Assembly (NCBI RefSeq): GCF_001517405.1
Contig: NZ_LN907827.1
Span: 510,616-574,615, forward strand
DNA from: Duffyella gerundensis
GTDB taxonomy: Bacteria; Pseudomonadota; Gammaproteobacteria; Enterobacterales; Enterobacteriaceae
Reading direction: 5' to 3'
DNA: 64,000 bases
The notes below the pieces were generated by a model that had not been told where the DNA came from, ran no database searches, and saw nothing but the letters and a program-made list of their open reading frames with translations. Positions 1 through 12,088 of the stretch are shown here, piece after piece; positions within the stretch are counted from its first letter, which is position 1; every line of letters begins with the position of its first letter. The position numbers were made by a program, and so were the translations under genes.

Positions 1-148
1 CCTGGCAATAAAACATCATTTCGCAGGCACGGGAAAAGTCTTCATTGATGTATTGATCGAGCTGCTCCAGCCCCTGACGTTCAATGTCGAGAACGTCTCT
101 GCCAGCCTGCTGAAAGTCGAAGCCGGATTCGATAGAGTGATGAGACAT
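1..148 (-). CDS. kdsD: D-arabinose 5-phosphate isomerase, N-terminal part (cut by window edge)
   Basis: The leftward reading frame begins at an ATG (146-148) and runs off the left edge after about 49 codons. The N-terminus reads MSHHSIESGFDFQQAGRD, then a helix containing LDQYINEDF and ACEMMFYC, closely matching the start of E. coli KdsD. KdsD interconverts ribulose 5-phosphate and arabinose 5-phosphate, the first step to Kdo for lipopolysaccharide. It lies 14 bases downstream of yrbG on the same strand, the same yrbG-kdsD order as in E. coli, so the two are probably co-transcribed. The catalytic SIS domain lies outside the window. Confidence 0.9.
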   Translation of the reverse strand, partial: MSHHSIESGFDFQQAGRDVLDIERQGLEQLDQYINEDFSRACEMMFYCQ

Positions 149-162
149 CGCTTTTATCCTTA

Positions 163-1140
163 TTAATGCGTTTGCATTGGCTGCAGCCAGAGTACCGCGA
201 CCCAAACCATAAAGCCGCAAAGCAGCAGGGCACCGGCGAGGCGGCCAATACAGCGGCGGCGCTGCAAACAGAGCAGGGCAAACAGTGCGCTTACCCCAAG
301 CATGATCCAGTAATCGCGAGCAAAAATATCGGTATCGAGCAGGCCGGGATGAATCAGCGCCGGTATGCCCAGTACAATGGCGATATTATAGATATTAGAG
401 CCGATGAGGTTGCCGATGGCGATATCGTCTTCGCCTTTCAGCGCGCCCGCAATTACCGTTGCCAGTTCTGGCAGGCTAGTGCCTACCGAGATTAATGTCA
501 GGCCGACCACTAATTCTGAGACGTTGAAGTAGTCAGCGATCACCGAGGCATTATCAATGACCATTCGGGTCGACATTGGCATAATAATTAGCGCTACGGC
601 CAGCCACAGAAACGCCACGGTATTGCTGGCGTCATCACGCGGCAGTTCCGCCAGCTGTTCCCGCGTCAGGGTATCGTTGTTGGCGCGTTCCGCTTTGCGG
701 GCGATGCGAATGATAAAGAGCAGATAGATCGCGGCAATGGCGATCAGCGCTAACCCGTCAAGCCGACTAAGCTCATTATCGAACAGCGTCAATCCACACA
801 GCAGCGTCACCAGCAACATCAGCGGTAATTCGCGACGAATCAGATTCGAATGCAAGGAAAGAGGATGGAGCAACGCCGCGCCGCCCAGTATCAGCAGAAT
901 ATTGGTAATGTTGGAACCGATGGCGGTACCCACGGCAATATTCATTTGCCCATGCGCCGCCGCCGAAAAAGAGACGATCATTTCTGGCAGCGACGTGCCG
1001 ATGCCCACCACGGTCATGCCAATGATCAGCGGAGGAATGCCGAATGAACGGCACAGAATCGACGCACTGAACACCAGACGATCGGCTCCATACACAAGCA
1101 ACATCAAACCGATGACCAACAGTGCTATGGCTAAAAACAT
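163..1140 (-). CDS. yrbG: Inner-membrane calcium/sodium antiporter family protein YrbG
   Basis: A 325-residue polytopic membrane protein, the same length as E. coli YrbG, of the CaCA sodium/calcium exchanger family. It has two inverted homologous halves, each with an alpha-repeat containing the GTSLPE motif (near residues 45-50 and 225-230) followed by G(T/N)xIGSN, the ion-binding segments of this family. The frame is open further upstream, but the ATG at 1140 is chosen because AAAGGA lies 6 bases before it and the product then matches the family length. It heads the leftward yrbG-kdsD unit and is divergent from mlaF across a 240-base gap. The E. coli protein's physiological substrate is not well established. 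Confidence 0.92.
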   Translation of the reverse strand: MFLAIALLVIGLMLLVYGADRLVFSASILCRSFGIPPLIIGMTVVGIGTSLPEMIVSFSAAAHGQMNIAVGTAIGSNITNILLILGGAALLHPLSLHSNLIRRELPLMLLVTLLCGLTLFDNELSRLDGLALIAIAAIYLLFIIRIARKAERANNDTLTREQLAELPRDDASNTVAFLWLAVALIIMPMSTRMVIDNASVIADYFNVSELVVGLTLISVGTSLPELATVIAGALKGEDDIAIGNLIGSNIYNIAIVLGIPALIHPGLLDTDIFARDYWIMLGVSALFALLCLQRRRCIGRLAGALLLCGFMVWVAVLWLQPMQTH

Positions 1141-1380
1141 GAAGCGTCCTTTGTCGGCTATAATCGTCGGCTTGCCGCATCCGACTTTTCCGGGCGAAAT
1201 GGTGGTTAGCCGCTGATTTTGACCGTCTGTGAGCAAAAAGTAAAACGGATGCCGGTTTTCGTCACACGGTTGCGATAGTTTTCTGTGAAAGTAACGCCGT
1301 TTAGTTGTTAACCTCATCGCTGGACGAGGGCAACCTGCGTTATGTCACCTTTGAAAAAGCATTTTGTAGTGGGAGAAGTC

Positions 1381-2199
1381 ATGAGTAGCAGTCAGGCGCC
1401 GACTAATTTGGTCGATGTGCGGGGCGTGAGCTTTGCACGGGGTAATCGACAGATTTTCGATAATATCTCGCTGACCGTACCTAAGGGAAAAGTGACAGCG
1501 ATCATGGGCCCATCCGGCATCGGCAAAACCACATTGCTGCGTCTGATTGGTGGTCAGTTACAGCCAACCGCCGGCGAAATCTGGTTCAACGGCGAGAATA
1601 TTCCGCAACTCTCGCGTTCACGTCTCTACGACGTGCGCAAAAAAATGAGCATGCTGTTCCAGTCCGGCGCGCTCTTTACCGATCTCAACGTGTATGACAA
1701 TGTCGCCTGGCCGCTGCGTGAACATACGCGCCTGCCGGAGCCGCTGCTGCACAGCACGGTGATGATGAAGCTTGAAGCCGTGGGGCTGCGTGGTGCGGCG
1801 CAGCTTAAACCTTCAGAACTCTCTGGCGGCATGGCGCGGCGCGCGGCGCTGGCGCGGGCCATCGCGCTGGAACCAGACCTGATCATGTTTGATGAGCCTT
1901 TTGTTGGCCAGGATCCGATTACCATGGGCGTGCTGGTGAAATTAATCGATGAACTCAATCACGCGTTGGGTGTGACCTGCATCGTGGTTTCACACGATGT
2001 GCCAGAGGTATTGAGCATCGCCGATTACGCCTATATTGTTGCCGGGCAAAAGATTATTGCGCAGGGCTCAACGCAGCAGCTGCAGGATAATGAGGATGCG
2101 CGTGTTCGCCAGTTTATCGACGGCATTGCCGATGGCCCGGTGCCATTTCGCTTTCCGGCAGGCGATTACCTGGCTGACTTAACCGATTCAGGGAGATAA
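1381..2199 (+). CDS. mlaF: Phospholipid ABC transporter ATP-binding protein MlaF
   Basis: This is the 272-residue ATPase of the MlaFEDB inner-membrane complex, which moves phospholipids between the inner membrane and the periplasmic carrier MlaC to keep the outer membrane asymmetric. Walker A is GPSGIGKTT near residue 39, the signature is LSGGM and Walker B is LIMFDEP, all as in E. coli MlaF. The frame extends 13 codons further upstream to 1342, but the ATG at 1381 has a GGAG 8 bases before it and aligns with the family N-terminus. It is first gene of mlaFEDCB. Confidence 0.97.
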   Translation: MSSSQAPTNLVDVRGVSFARGNRQIFDNISLTVPKGKVTAIMGPSGIGKTTLLRLIGGQLQPTAGEIWFNGENIPQLSRSRLYDVRKKMSMLFQSGALFTDLNVYDNVAWPLREHTRLPEPLLHSTVMMKLEAVGLRGAAQLKPSELSGGMARRAALARAIALEPDLIMFDEPFVGQDPITMGVLVKLIDELNHALGVTCIVVSHDVPEVLSIADYAYIVAGQKIIAQGSTQQLQDNEDARVRQFIDGIADGPVPFRFPAGDYLADLTDSGR

Positions 2200-2206
2200 C
2201 CCATTG

Positions 2207-2989
2207 ATGTTTATTGATGCGATCGCTGCGCTGGGGCGAAAAGGCATAGAAACCTGTGCATCGTTTGGTCGCGCCGGTTTAATGCTTTTTCACGCGCTGG
2301 TCGGTAAGCCCGAATTTCGCAAACATGCGCCGCTGTTGATTAAACAGCTCTATAGTGTGGGTGTGTTGTCGTTGCTGATTATCGTGGTATCCGGGCTGTT
2401 TATCGGTATGGTTCTTGGGCTGCAGGGCTACCTGGTGCTGACCACTTACAGCGCTGAAACCAGCCTTGGCATGCTGGTGGCGCTGTCGTTGCTGCGTGAA
2501 CTGGGTCCGGTGGTTACCGCGCTGCTGTTTGCCGGCCGCGCCGGGTCGGCGTTAACGGCAGAAATCGGTCTGATGAAGGCCACAGAACAGCTCTCCAGCA
2601 TGGAGATGATGGCAGTCGATCCGCTGCGTCGGGTGGTTGCGCCACGCTTCTGGGCTGGATTTATCAGCATGCCGTTGTTAACGCTGATTTTTACCGCTAT
2701 TGGCATTTGGGGCGGTTCGCTGGTGGGCGTGAACTGGAAAGGCATCGATCCTGGCTTTTTCTGGTCAGCGATGCAGAACGCCGTCGATCTACGCACCGAT
2801 CTGCTTAACTGTGTTATCAAAAGCGCGGTTTTCGCCGTCACGGTGACCTGGATCGCCTTGTTTAACGGCTACGACGCGATTCCAACTTCGGAAGGGATCA
2901 GTCGTGCCACCACGCGCACCGTCGTGCATTCGTCACTGGCGGTGCTCGGCTTGGATTTTGTCCTTACCGCACTGATGTTTGGGAATTGA
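2207..2989 (+). CDS. mlaE: Phospholipid ABC transporter permease MlaE
   Basis: A 260-residue integral membrane permease, the same length as E. coli MlaE. The family core is conserved, for example [29 protein letters not shown] and LFAGRAGSA. MlaE forms the membrane channel with MlaF, MlaD and MlaB. The ATG at 2207 follows mlaF by 7 bases; an in-frame TTG just before it (2204) is a less likely start. Its last 11 bases lie beyond the in-frame upstream extension of mlaD but the two chosen genes do not overlap. Confidence 0.97.
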   Translation: MFIDAIAALGRKGIETCASFGRAGLMLFHALVGKPEFRKHAPLLIKQLYSVGVLSLLIIVVSGLFIGMVLGLQGYLVLTTYSAETSLGMLVALSLLRELGPVVTALLFAGRAGSALTAEIGLMKATEQLSSMEMMAVDPLRRVVAPRFWAGFISMPLLTLIFTAIGIWGGSLVGVNWKGIDPGFFWSAMQNAVDLRTDLLNCVIKSAVFAVTVTWIALFNGYDAIPTSEGISRATTRTVVHSSLAVLGLDFVLTALMFGN

Positions 2990-2993
2990 TGCA

Positions 2994-3506
2994 ATGAATA
3001 CCAGGAAAAGTGAAATTACCGTGGGTGCCTTTTTGCTGCTGGCGCTGGTGGCCGTCGTCTTTCTTTGTCTGCGCGTTGCCGATGTGAAATCGCTGGGCAA
3101 CGAACCGACCTGGCGTCTTTATGCCACCTTCGACAACATTGGCGGGCTGAAGGTCAGCTCACCAGTGAAAATCGGCGGTGTCATTATTGGCCGGGTCAGC
3201 AGCATCGCGCTGGATAAAAACTATTCACCTCGCGTGGCGATGGATATCGAGAAAAAGTTTGATCGCCTGCCGGATACCAGCTCGCTGGCCATCCGTACCC
3301 AGGGCCTGCTCGGCGAGCAATATCTGGCGATGAATGTTGGCTTTGACGATCCTGATATGGGTACCGCCACGTTGAAAGATGGCGATACGCTGCACGACAC
3401 CAAGTCCGCGCTGGTGCTGGAAGACTTAATTGGTCAGTTCCTTTACAAAAGCGGCGATAATAATAGTAAACAGCAGGACGATCAGCCTGCTGCGGCTCAA
3501 CCTTAA
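2994..3506 (+). CDS. mlaD: Mla pathway MCE-domain substrate-binding protein MlaD
   Basis: A 170-residue membrane-anchored MCE (mammalian cell entry) domain protein. One N-terminal hydrophobic segment (about residues 9-27) is followed by the MCE domain starting near YATFDNIGGLK and then a Gln/Asp/Ala-rich tail. MlaD forms a hexameric ring in the periplasm that hands lipids between MlaC and MlaE. The ATG at 2994, five codons into the longer open frame, gives the family N-terminus MNTRKSEITVG. It is slightly shorter than E. coli MlaD (183) because of a shorter C-terminal tail. Confidence 0.96.
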   Translation: MNTRKSEITVGAFLLLALVAVVFLCLRVADVKSLGNEPTWRLYATFDNIGGLKVSSPVKIGGVIIGRVSSIALDKNYSPRVAMDIEKKFDRLPDTSSLAIRTQGLLGEQYLAMNVGFDDPDMGTATLKDGDTLHDTKSALVLEDLIGQFLYKSGDNNSKQQDDQPAAAQP

Positions 3507-3518
3507 GAGGCTTTAACT

Positions 3519-4151
3519 ATGTTTAAACGTGTATTAATGATCGCGATGCTGGTCATCGCTCCGCTGGCGGCGCAGGCGGTGGATCAAAGCAATCCTTACA
3601 AGCTGATGAATGAAGCAGCAGATAAAACTTTTACGCGCCTGAAAAATGAGCAGCCGAAGATCAAGCAAAACCCAAACTACCTGCGTGAAATTGTGCGTCA
3701 GGAATTGCTGCCTTACGTACAGATTAAATATGCTGGTGCGCTGGTATTAGGACGCTATTACAAAGAAGCGACGCCTGCGCAGCGCGAAGCCTATTTCAAA
3801 GCCTTTGCGGATTACCTTGCCCAGGCTTATGGCCAGGCGCTGGCGCTGTACAACGGTCAGACCTATCAGATTCAGCCAGAGAAACCGCTGGGCGATGCGT
3901 CAATGCTGGCGATTCGTGTGTCAATTATCGATCCCAATGGCCGTCCACCGGTTCGTCTTGATTTCCAGTGGCGCAAAAACAGCCGTACCGGCGACTGGCA
4001 GGCTTATGACATGATCGCTGAAGGCGTCAGCATGATTACCACCAAGCAAAACGAGTGGGGCGATCTGCTGCGTCAACAGGGTATTGATGGCCTGACCGCA
4101 CGGCTTAAATCAGCGGCTACCCAACCGATTACGCTGGATCAGCAAAAATAA
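3519..4151 (+). CDS. mlaC: Periplasmic phospholipid-binding protein MlaC
   Basis: A 210-residue secreted protein. The signal peptide [20 protein letters not shown] has an Ala-rich cleavage site before VDQSNPY. The mature part matches the Tol/Ttg2-type MlaC fold, a soluble carrier shuttling phospholipid between the outer-membrane MlaA-porin complex and MlaFEDB. The stop codon shares one base with the mlaB start, indicating translational coupling. Confidence 0.96.
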   Translation: MFKRVLMIAMLVIAPLAAQAVDQSNPYKLMNEAADKTFTRLKNEQPKIKQNPNYLREIVRQELLPYVQIKYAGALVLGRYYKEATPAQREAYFKAFADYLAQAYGQALALYNGQTYQIQPEKPLGDASMLAIRVSIIDPNGRPPVRLDFQWRKNSRTGDWQAYDMIAEGVSMITTKQNEWGDLLRQQGIDGLTARLKSAATQPITLDQQK

Positions 4152-4441
4152 TGACGACACTTCGTTGGCATCTGGATGGCAGCGCGATTCGTCTTAGCGG
4201 TGAGCTGGATCGGGAAACGCTGCTTGACCTGTGGCAGCAACGGACGTCGGTGATGAAGCAAATCGACGTTATCGATGTGTCAGCGCTGGATCGTGTGGAT
4301 TCTGCCGGGCTGGCGCTGCTGGTGCATCTGCGGCAGATTGCTCAGGAGCAGGGCACCACACCGCGCTTTCAGGGAATCACCGACAAGCTGCAGTCACTGA
4401 TCACTCTCTATAACCTGCAACAGATCATTACAGCTAACTGA
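4151..4441 (+). CDS. mlaB: STAS-domain component MlaB of the Mla complex
   Basis: A 96-residue STAS-domain protein that binds MlaF and is needed for assembly and activity of the transporter. The conserved STAS segment around residues 35-55 contains DVSALDRVDSAGLALL, including the serine of the DSAG motif. The start ATG (4151) overlaps the mlaC stop by one base. A rho-independent terminator follows, so it ends the mlaFEDCB operon. Confidence 0.95.
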   Translation: MTTLRWHLDGSAIRLSGELDRETLLDLWQQRTSVMKQIDVIDVSALDRVDSAGLALLVHLRQIAQEQGTTPRFQGITDKLQSLITLYNLQQIITAN

Positions 4442-4458
4442 TTTTTCTCACCTTCAAA

Positions 4459-4488
4459 AGCCCCTGCTCAGTCAGGGGCTTTTTGCTT
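4459..4488 (+). terminator. Rho-independent terminator after mlaB
   Basis: An 8-bp stem AGCCCCTG / CAGGGGCT (4459-4466 with 4473-4480) with a 6-base loop is followed by TTTT. It closes the mla operon before ibaG. Confidence 0.85.
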
Positions 4489-4554
4489 GTTTCGGATAAA
4501 GTCGCTTTCCACTACTATGTGTGGCTGTTTATGATCAACTGACTGTGAAAAACC

Positions 4555-4809
4555 ATGGAAACAAGTGAAATTCAAGCCGTGCTGATGAGCGCGTTACCCC
4601 TGCAGGAAGTGCACGTTACCGGCGACGGTAGCCATTTTCAGGTTGTGGCCGTTGGCGAAATGTTCGCTGCACTGAGCCGGGTAAAGAAACAACAGGCGGT
4701 CTATGCGCCGCTGATGGCTTACATCGCGGACAACCGCATGCATGCGGTATCGATTAAGACCTACACGCCGGAAGAATGGGCGCGTGACCGTAAGCTGAAC
4801 GGTTTTTAA
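4555..4809 (+). CDS. ibaG: BolA-family protein IbaG
   Basis: An 84-residue BolA-like protein (YrbA/IbaG), matching the E. coli protein in length and in the positions [14 protein letters not shown] near the C-terminus, which include the BolA-family region. BolA-type proteins partner with monothiol glutaredoxins and Fe-S clusters. E. coli IbaG has been linked to acid stress. The gene lies 68 bases before murA on the same strand, the usual ibaG-murA pair. Confidence 0.92.
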   Translation: METSEIQAVLMSALPLQEVHVTGDGSHFQVVAVGEMFAALSRVKKQQAVYAPLMAYIADNRMHAVSIKTYTPEEWARDRKLNGF

Positions 4810-4853
4810 GTTGCCGATGCGGCATCATCGATGCAGTGCCGGCAGCCTTGTAG

Positions 4854-6137
<1,284 letters not shown>

Positions 6138-6153
6138 ATCGCGGCAACAATAA

Positions 6154-6193
6154 AACGGTCGGGCTTATCCCGGCCGTTTTTTTCGTTTTTTTC
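6154..6193 (+). terminator. Rho-independent terminator after murA
   Basis: A 10-bp stem (6154-6163 with 6169-6178, one G-T pair) with a 5-base loop is followed by a run of seven T. Confidence 0.88.
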
Positions 6194-6214
6194 ACTTGGA
6201 TTTATGCTGGTGGA

Positions 6215-6508
6215 TCACAGCGATGTACGCAACGGATCCTCTTTTGACGAGGATCGGATCAGGCGTTTACGATCCAGCAGCTTGTGGGTGATCGGATCGT
6301 AATAGCGGCTTGGCCAGATTTCAGCAGGATGCACATTGATTGCACCAGCGATAAGCCATTCTCCTTTAGGCCAGGGACGCGTGAGCGCATTCGCCAGCGT
6401 AGATGAGCTCAATCCTGCCTGACGCGAAACCGCTGCCAGTGAGGTGCCTTTTTTACGCAGGGCGGCGATGATATCCGCCGGATGCCAGTCCTTGTGAGAT
6501 GCGTACAT
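6215..6508 (-). CDS. sfsB: Ner-like DNA-binding regulator SfsB (Nlp)
   Basis: A 97-residue protein similar to E. coli SfsB/Nlp and the phage Mu Ner repressor: DWHPADIIAALRKKGTS at the N-terminus, a helix-turn-helix around residues 22-42 (LAAVSRQAGLSSSTLANAL) and the conserved IWPSRY segment. E. coli SfsB was described as affecting maltose metabolism genes. It lies between murA and ispB as in E. coli, on the same strand as ispB. Confidence 0.9.
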   Translation of the reverse strand: MYASHKDWHPADIIAALRKKGTSLAAVSRQAGLSSSTLANALTRPWPKGEWLIAGAINVHPAEIWPSRYYDPITHKLLDRKRLIRSSSKEDPLRTSL

Positions 6509-6753
6509 ACGATCTGCTCCTTTTGCGAAGGCAATTTATTGGAAATAAAAGCGCTTAAAAACTCCACGCGTATCCGATAACTACGTCATAAATTCAAACA
6601 AATAAAGGCGTTGTTTAAGAATTTATAGCAGAAGTTTCCAATAAGTTTCCAGAAATATTTCCGCCACGAAACAATTTTGCGTGGGGTTTCGCAAAAGGAA
6701 TGTAATAGCCTGCAAGAGGGGAGAATCGGAAGCCGGACGGCTTCCTGATTGGC

Positions 6754-7725
6754 TTAAAAATCGCGTTGAACAGACATATGCGCCAGTGCTTCCAGCGCGC
6801 TGCGCCATGGGGTTTCCGGCAGCACTTTCAGCGCCGCGATGGCTTTGTCCGCTTCCTGCTCGGCGCGTTGCCGCGTCCATTCCAGTGAACCGCATTGCTG
6901 CATAGTCTCCAGCACCGGATCGAGCAGATGGCGGCCGTTGCCCTGTTCGATAGCCTGACGAATCATCGCCGTCTGCTCACTGCTGCCGTGGCGCATAGCA
7001 TGCAGCAGCGGTAACGTAGGCTTGCCTTCGCTCAGGTCGTCACCAACGTTTTTGCCCAGCGTCTGGCCGTCGGCACTGTAATCGAGCAGATCGTCGATCA
7101 GCTGAAAGGCAGTGCCGAGAAAACGACCGTAATCCTGCAATGCCTTTTCCTGTGCTGGCGATGCGTCAGCTAAAATCGCCGAAGCCTGCGCCGCCGCTTC
7201 AAACAGCCGCGCCGTTTTGCTGTAGATCACATGCATGTAACTCTCTTCGGTGATATCCGGATCGTTACAGTTCATTAGCTGCAGCACTTCGCCTTCTGCG
7301 ATCACGTTTACCGCTTCTGACATCAGTGCGAGGATCTTCAGCGATCCCATGCTGGTCATCATTTGAAAAGCGCGCGTATAGATAAAATCGCCGACCAGCA
7401 CGCTGGCAGCGTTGCCAAAAGCCGCATTGGCCGTGGCTTTGCCACGACGCATGTCGGACTCATCCACCACGTCATCATGCAACAGCGTGGCGGTATGAAT
7501 GAACTCAATCAGCGCGGCGTTAACGACGTGCAGTTTACCTTCGTATCCCATGGCGCGAGCTGCCAGCACGGCAATCATCGGCCGAATGCGTTTACCGCCG
7601 CCGCTGATAATGTAATATCCCAACTGATTGATGAGCGTCACATCTGAATTCAGCTGTTCGAGGATGGTCTCGTTGACCGCCGCCATATCCTGCGCGGTGA
7701 GTTCATTAATCTGTTCTAAGTTCAT
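6754..7725 (-). CDS. ispB: Octaprenyl diphosphate synthase IspB
   Basis: A 323-residue trans-polyprenyl diphosphate synthase, the same length as E. coli IspB, making the C40 side chain of ubiquinone and menaquinone from FPP and IPP. The first aspartate-rich motif is DDVVD at residues 84-88. The second is IDDLLDY near residue 210. It is divergent from rplU across 257 bases, as in E. coli. The start ATG is the only one matching the family N-terminus MNLEQINELTAQDM. Confidence 0.97.
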   Translation of the reverse strand: MNLEQINELTAQDMAAVNETILEQLNSDVTLINQLGYYIISGGGKRIRPMIAVLAARAMGYEGKLHVVNAALIEFIHTATLLHDDVVDESDMRRGKATANAAFGNAASVLVGDFIYTRAFQMMTSMGSLKILALMSEAVNVIAEGEVLQLMNCNDPDITEESYMHVIYSKTARLFEAAAQASAILADASPAQEKALQDYGRFLGTAFQLIDDLLDYSADGQTLGKNVGDDLSEGKPTLPLLHAMRHGSSEQTAMIRQAIEQGNGRHLLDPVLETMQQCGSLEWTRQRAEQEADKAIAALKVLPETPWRSALEALAHMSVQRDF

Positions 7726-7881
7726 CAGTCTGTTCAGCTTTGGCTCAGTTTATTGCCATGGTAAAGGTTTTTACCGGCAGAATGTCAGGGAATCTGTTAC
7801 TGGATTGTACTCGAAAAATCGGGATGAGAAACGTGAGCGATTGTGCTGCGCTTTTTTTCTGCGATCCTTTGCAAAGTGCTC

Positions 7882-7910
7882 TTGTCTTCTGAACGAGTAT
7901 TGCGTAGAAT
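7882..7910 (+). promoter_or_regulatory. Predicted sigma-70 promoter of rplU-rpmA
   Basis: TTGTCT (7882-7887) and TAGAAT (7905-7910) are separated by 17 bases, about 70 bases upstream of the rplU start. Inferred from consensus only. Confidence 0.6.
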
Positions 7911-7946
7911 TCGCGCCCTATTATGAATATTTATCGCGCCGCCTGA

Positions 7947-8294
<348 letters not shown>

Positions 8295-8306
8295 CAGGAG
8301 ATCTGA

Positions 8307-8567
<261 letters not shown>

Positions 8568-8611
8568 GGTTTTCGCGCTTCGGGCTGGCAACGGCCTGCA
8601 ATGACGAATTG

Positions 8612-8639
8612 AAGCCCCGCAGCTCTTGCGGGGCTTTTT
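8612..8639 (+). terminator. Rho-independent terminator after rpmA
   Basis: A 9-bp perfect stem AAGCCCCGC / GCGGGGCTT (8612-8620 with 8628-8636), a 7-base loop and five T. Confidence 0.9.
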
Positions 8640-8806
8640 ACATTCTGCTGCTGGCAGGGCGATAAAAACCCGGCCAGAGCAATTCGATTGCTGTACACTT
8701 TATGTGCGAATTTTAGTGAAACAGAGTAGATGTTCCGCCGCCGGTCAGCACAGAAGACCCTGGCGGACCCGTCTGGCCGCATTTGTCTGGTCAGGCGAAA
8801 AAGTGA

Positions 8807-9991
<1,185 letters not shown>

Positions 9992-10008
9992 GCGAACTTA
10001 ACGTGATA

Positions 10009-10035
10009 AAGGGCCGTGAAACCGGCCCTTTTTTT
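10009..10035 (+). terminator. Terminator after obgE, probably bidirectional
   Basis: AAGGGCCG / CGGCCCTT (10009-10016 with 10023-10030) is followed by a T run on the + strand. The leftward entH gene ends 8 bases beyond, so the same hairpin may end both units. Confidence 0.85.
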
Positions 10036-10042
10036 ATGCCTT

Positions 10043-10462
10043 TCAGCCGAGTACCGCGACCGACAACCGGGCGCTGCAGCAGAGCTGATCGCGCGCGTTA
10101 AAAATCTCAATTTGCCAGGATTGATGCGTACGCCCGAGATGAAGCGGGCGACATACGCCGCGCACTTTGCCACTGCTGGCTGCCCGATGATGGCTGGCAT
10201 TGACCTCAATGCCCACCACGCTCTGGCCCGTGTCAACACAGAGATAGCCCGCTATCGAACCCATGGATTCCGCCAGCACCACCGACGCGCCGCCGTGCAG
10301 CAAACCAAAAGGCTGGCGCGTGCGCGCATCCACCGGCATTTCCGCTTCCAGGCTCCCTGCATCGATGCGGGTAAAAACGATGCCCAGATGCGCAACCAGG
10401 CAGTTTTCGCCCATGCGATTCAGCTCGGAAAGATCGACCTGACGTTTCCAGATAGCGCTCAT
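10043..10462 (-). CDS. entH: Proofreading thioesterase EntH
   Basis: A 139-residue hotdog-fold thioesterase (E. coli EntH/YbdB, 137) that clears misacylated aryl carrier domains during enterobactin assembly. The segments [19 protein letters not shown] and [14 protein letters not shown] match EntH closely. The Gly-His pair of LLHGG and the downstream acidic residue of VLAESMG fit the hotdog active site. It is the last gene of the leftward entCEBAH operon, 2 bases after entA. The paralogue MenI has the same fold, but operon context favours EntH. Confidence 0.95.
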   Translation of the reverse strand: MSAIWKRQVDLSELNRMGENCLVAHLGIVFTRIDAGSLEAEMPVDARTRQPFGLLHGGASVVLAESMGSIAGYLCVDTGQSVVGIEVNASHHRAASSGKVRGVCRPLHLGRTHQSWQIEIFNARDQLCCSARLSVAVLG

Positions 10463-10464
10463 GA

Positions 10465-11217
10465 TCAGGCGCCCAATGTCGCGCCGCCATCGATCACGAT
10501 ATCCTGCATCACGATGTGGCTGGCGAGATCCGAGGCGAGGAAAAGCACCGCGTTGGCAATCTCCTGCGGCTGCGCGATCTTCTGCAAAGGAATGCCGATC
10601 TTATATTGATCCGGGAAACCGGCGATGGTGCGCTGTTCGGCATCCGGCGTGTGCCACAGGCTGCGCTGCATATCAGTATCGGTTGAGCCGGGCGACACCA
10701 GGTTACAGCGCACGCCGTGCGGCGCCATTTCCAGCGCTACCGACAGGCACAGGCTGCGCAAGGCCGCTTTGGAAGCGCCATAGGCGGACATACCAATGCG
10801 CGGTGCGTGCGCCGAGTTAGAGGCAAGCGTGACGATGGCGCCACTGCGCTGCTCACGAAAGCGCGGCAGCGTTTGCTGGAACAGGTTAAATGCGCCGCCG
10901 ACGTTGACCGCCATCAGCGCCTGAAAATCGGCAACCGGCAGCGTATCGGTAGCGCCGATACGCAGGATACCGGCACCGTTGACCAGCACATCCAGCTGTT
11001 TTTGCTCTGCCAGCAGCGGCTGGCAAACGCGGGCAACCTGATCGGCATCGGCCACATCCAGCGTCACGCAGCGAAACGGATAATCCGTCTGCCTGAACTG
11101 CCGATCAAATCCCACCACCTGCGCTCCGGCCTGCTGAAAGGCGAGCGCGATATGATAGCCAATGCCTTGTCCGGCGCCGGTTACCCAGACCTGCTTTGCG
11201 GTGAAATCGATATTCAT
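10465..11217 (-). CDS. entA: 2,3-dihydro-2,3-dihydroxybenzoate dehydrogenase EntA
   Basis: A 250-residue short-chain dehydrogenase that oxidises 2,3-dihydro-DHB to 2,3-dihydroxybenzoate with NAD. It shows the Rossmann motif TGAGQGIG near residue 11, NGAGIL, and the catalytic Ser with YGASK (Tyr, Lys). The ATG at 11217 overlaps the entB stop (ATGA), and gives the family N-terminus; the frame remains open ten codons further upstream inside entB. Confidence 0.96.
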   Translation of the reverse strand: MNIDFTAKQVWVTGAGQGIGYHIALAFQQAGAQVVGFDRQFRQTDYPFRCVTLDVADADQVARVCQPLLAEQKQLDVLVNGAGILRIGATDTLPVADFQALMAVNVGGAFNLFQQTLPRFREQRSGAIVTLASNSAHAPRIGMSAYGASKAALRSLCLSVALEMAPHGVRCNLVSPGSTDTDMQRSLWHTPDAEQRTIAGFPDQYKIGIPLQKIAQPQEIANAVLFLASDLASHIVMQDIVIDGGATLGA

Positions 11218-12068
11218 GGCTGCGGCTCGCGTGACAGCAATGCCCACCAGCCGTTGATGCTGGGATCTTTTGCCAGGCTCACAAAGTCGATGTCAGCGTG
11301 CACCTGACGCCAGCGGGCGGCCAGCGTCATCACCCGCACGGAATCGAGGCCATAATCGATCAGGTTATCGTCATCTTCCGGCTGATCATCATCTTCCAGC
11401 AGCGGCAGAACCATAGCGCGCAGCTCCGCCTTGTCGAGCGGCAGCGGCATCAGATCGCGGGTCATCACTACGCGGCCGCTGCGGCCTGCGGTGTAAGTCA
11501 GCGCCATCATATGCTCTTCACGGGTAAAATCGGCCAGCGCATCGGCCACCATAAAGGGTTTGATGTTACGCATGAAGGCGTCGGTGGCGGTGGTCAGGCA
11601 GCCAATATGGGCATACACGCCGCAAATAATCAGCTGATCGCGGCCCATTTCATGCAGCGTCTCTTCCAGCGGCGAGCGATGAAATGCGCTGTAGCGCCAT
11701 TTCACCAGCACATGATCGTCAGCGTCCGGTGCCAGCGCCGCCGCCACTTTCTGCTGTTCAGGATGCTTGTTCAGTCCCGGTCCCCACATGTCATTCAGCA
11801 GGGCGCGATCGGCATCGCTCTGTTCATTCGGTTGCGCGGTATAAAACACCGGCACACCTTGCGCTTTGCAGTAGCGGCGCAAGCAGGCAATGTTCTCTAC
11901 TACCTGCTGAATCATCGGACTGTTCTCGCCCCAAAAATTGAGAAAATAGTCCTGCATGTCGTGAATCAGCAGCGCGGCGCGCGGCGGCTCAAAAGCCCAC
12001 TGTACTTTGTTCTGCGGCAGGTCTGCCGCGTCAGGCAGCGCGTAGTCGGCCAGTTTGGGAATGGTCAT
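11214..12068 (-). CDS. entB: Isochorismatase and aryl carrier protein EntB
   Basis: A 284-residue bifunctional protein. The N-terminal isochorismatase domain (about 1-205) contains IHDMQDYF, KWRYSAFHRS and GVYAHIGC. The C-terminal aryl carrier domain (about 210-284) contains DDDNLIDYGLDSVR, whose Ser (about 244) receives the phosphopantetheine arm. It converts isochorismate to 2,3-dihydro-DHB and later carries DHB for EntF. No phosphopantetheinyl transferase gene (entD) is in this window, so one must be supplied from elsewhere. Confidence 0.97.
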   Translation of the reverse strand: MTIPKLADYALPDAADLPQNKVQWAFEPPRAALLIHDMQDYFLNFWGENSPMIQQVVENIACLRRYCKAQGVPVFYTAQPNEQSDADRALLNDMWGPGLNKHPEQQKVAAALAPDADDHVLVKWRYSAFHRSPLEETLHEMGRDQLIICGVYAHIGCLTTATDAFMRNIKPFMVADALADFTREEHMMALTYTAGRSGRVVMTRDLMPLPLDKAELRAMVLPLLEDDDQPEDDDNLIDYGLDSVRVMTLAARWRQVHADIDFVSLAKDPSINGWWALLSREPQP

Positions 12069-12088
12069 TGTGGTTCTCCAGATTCAGT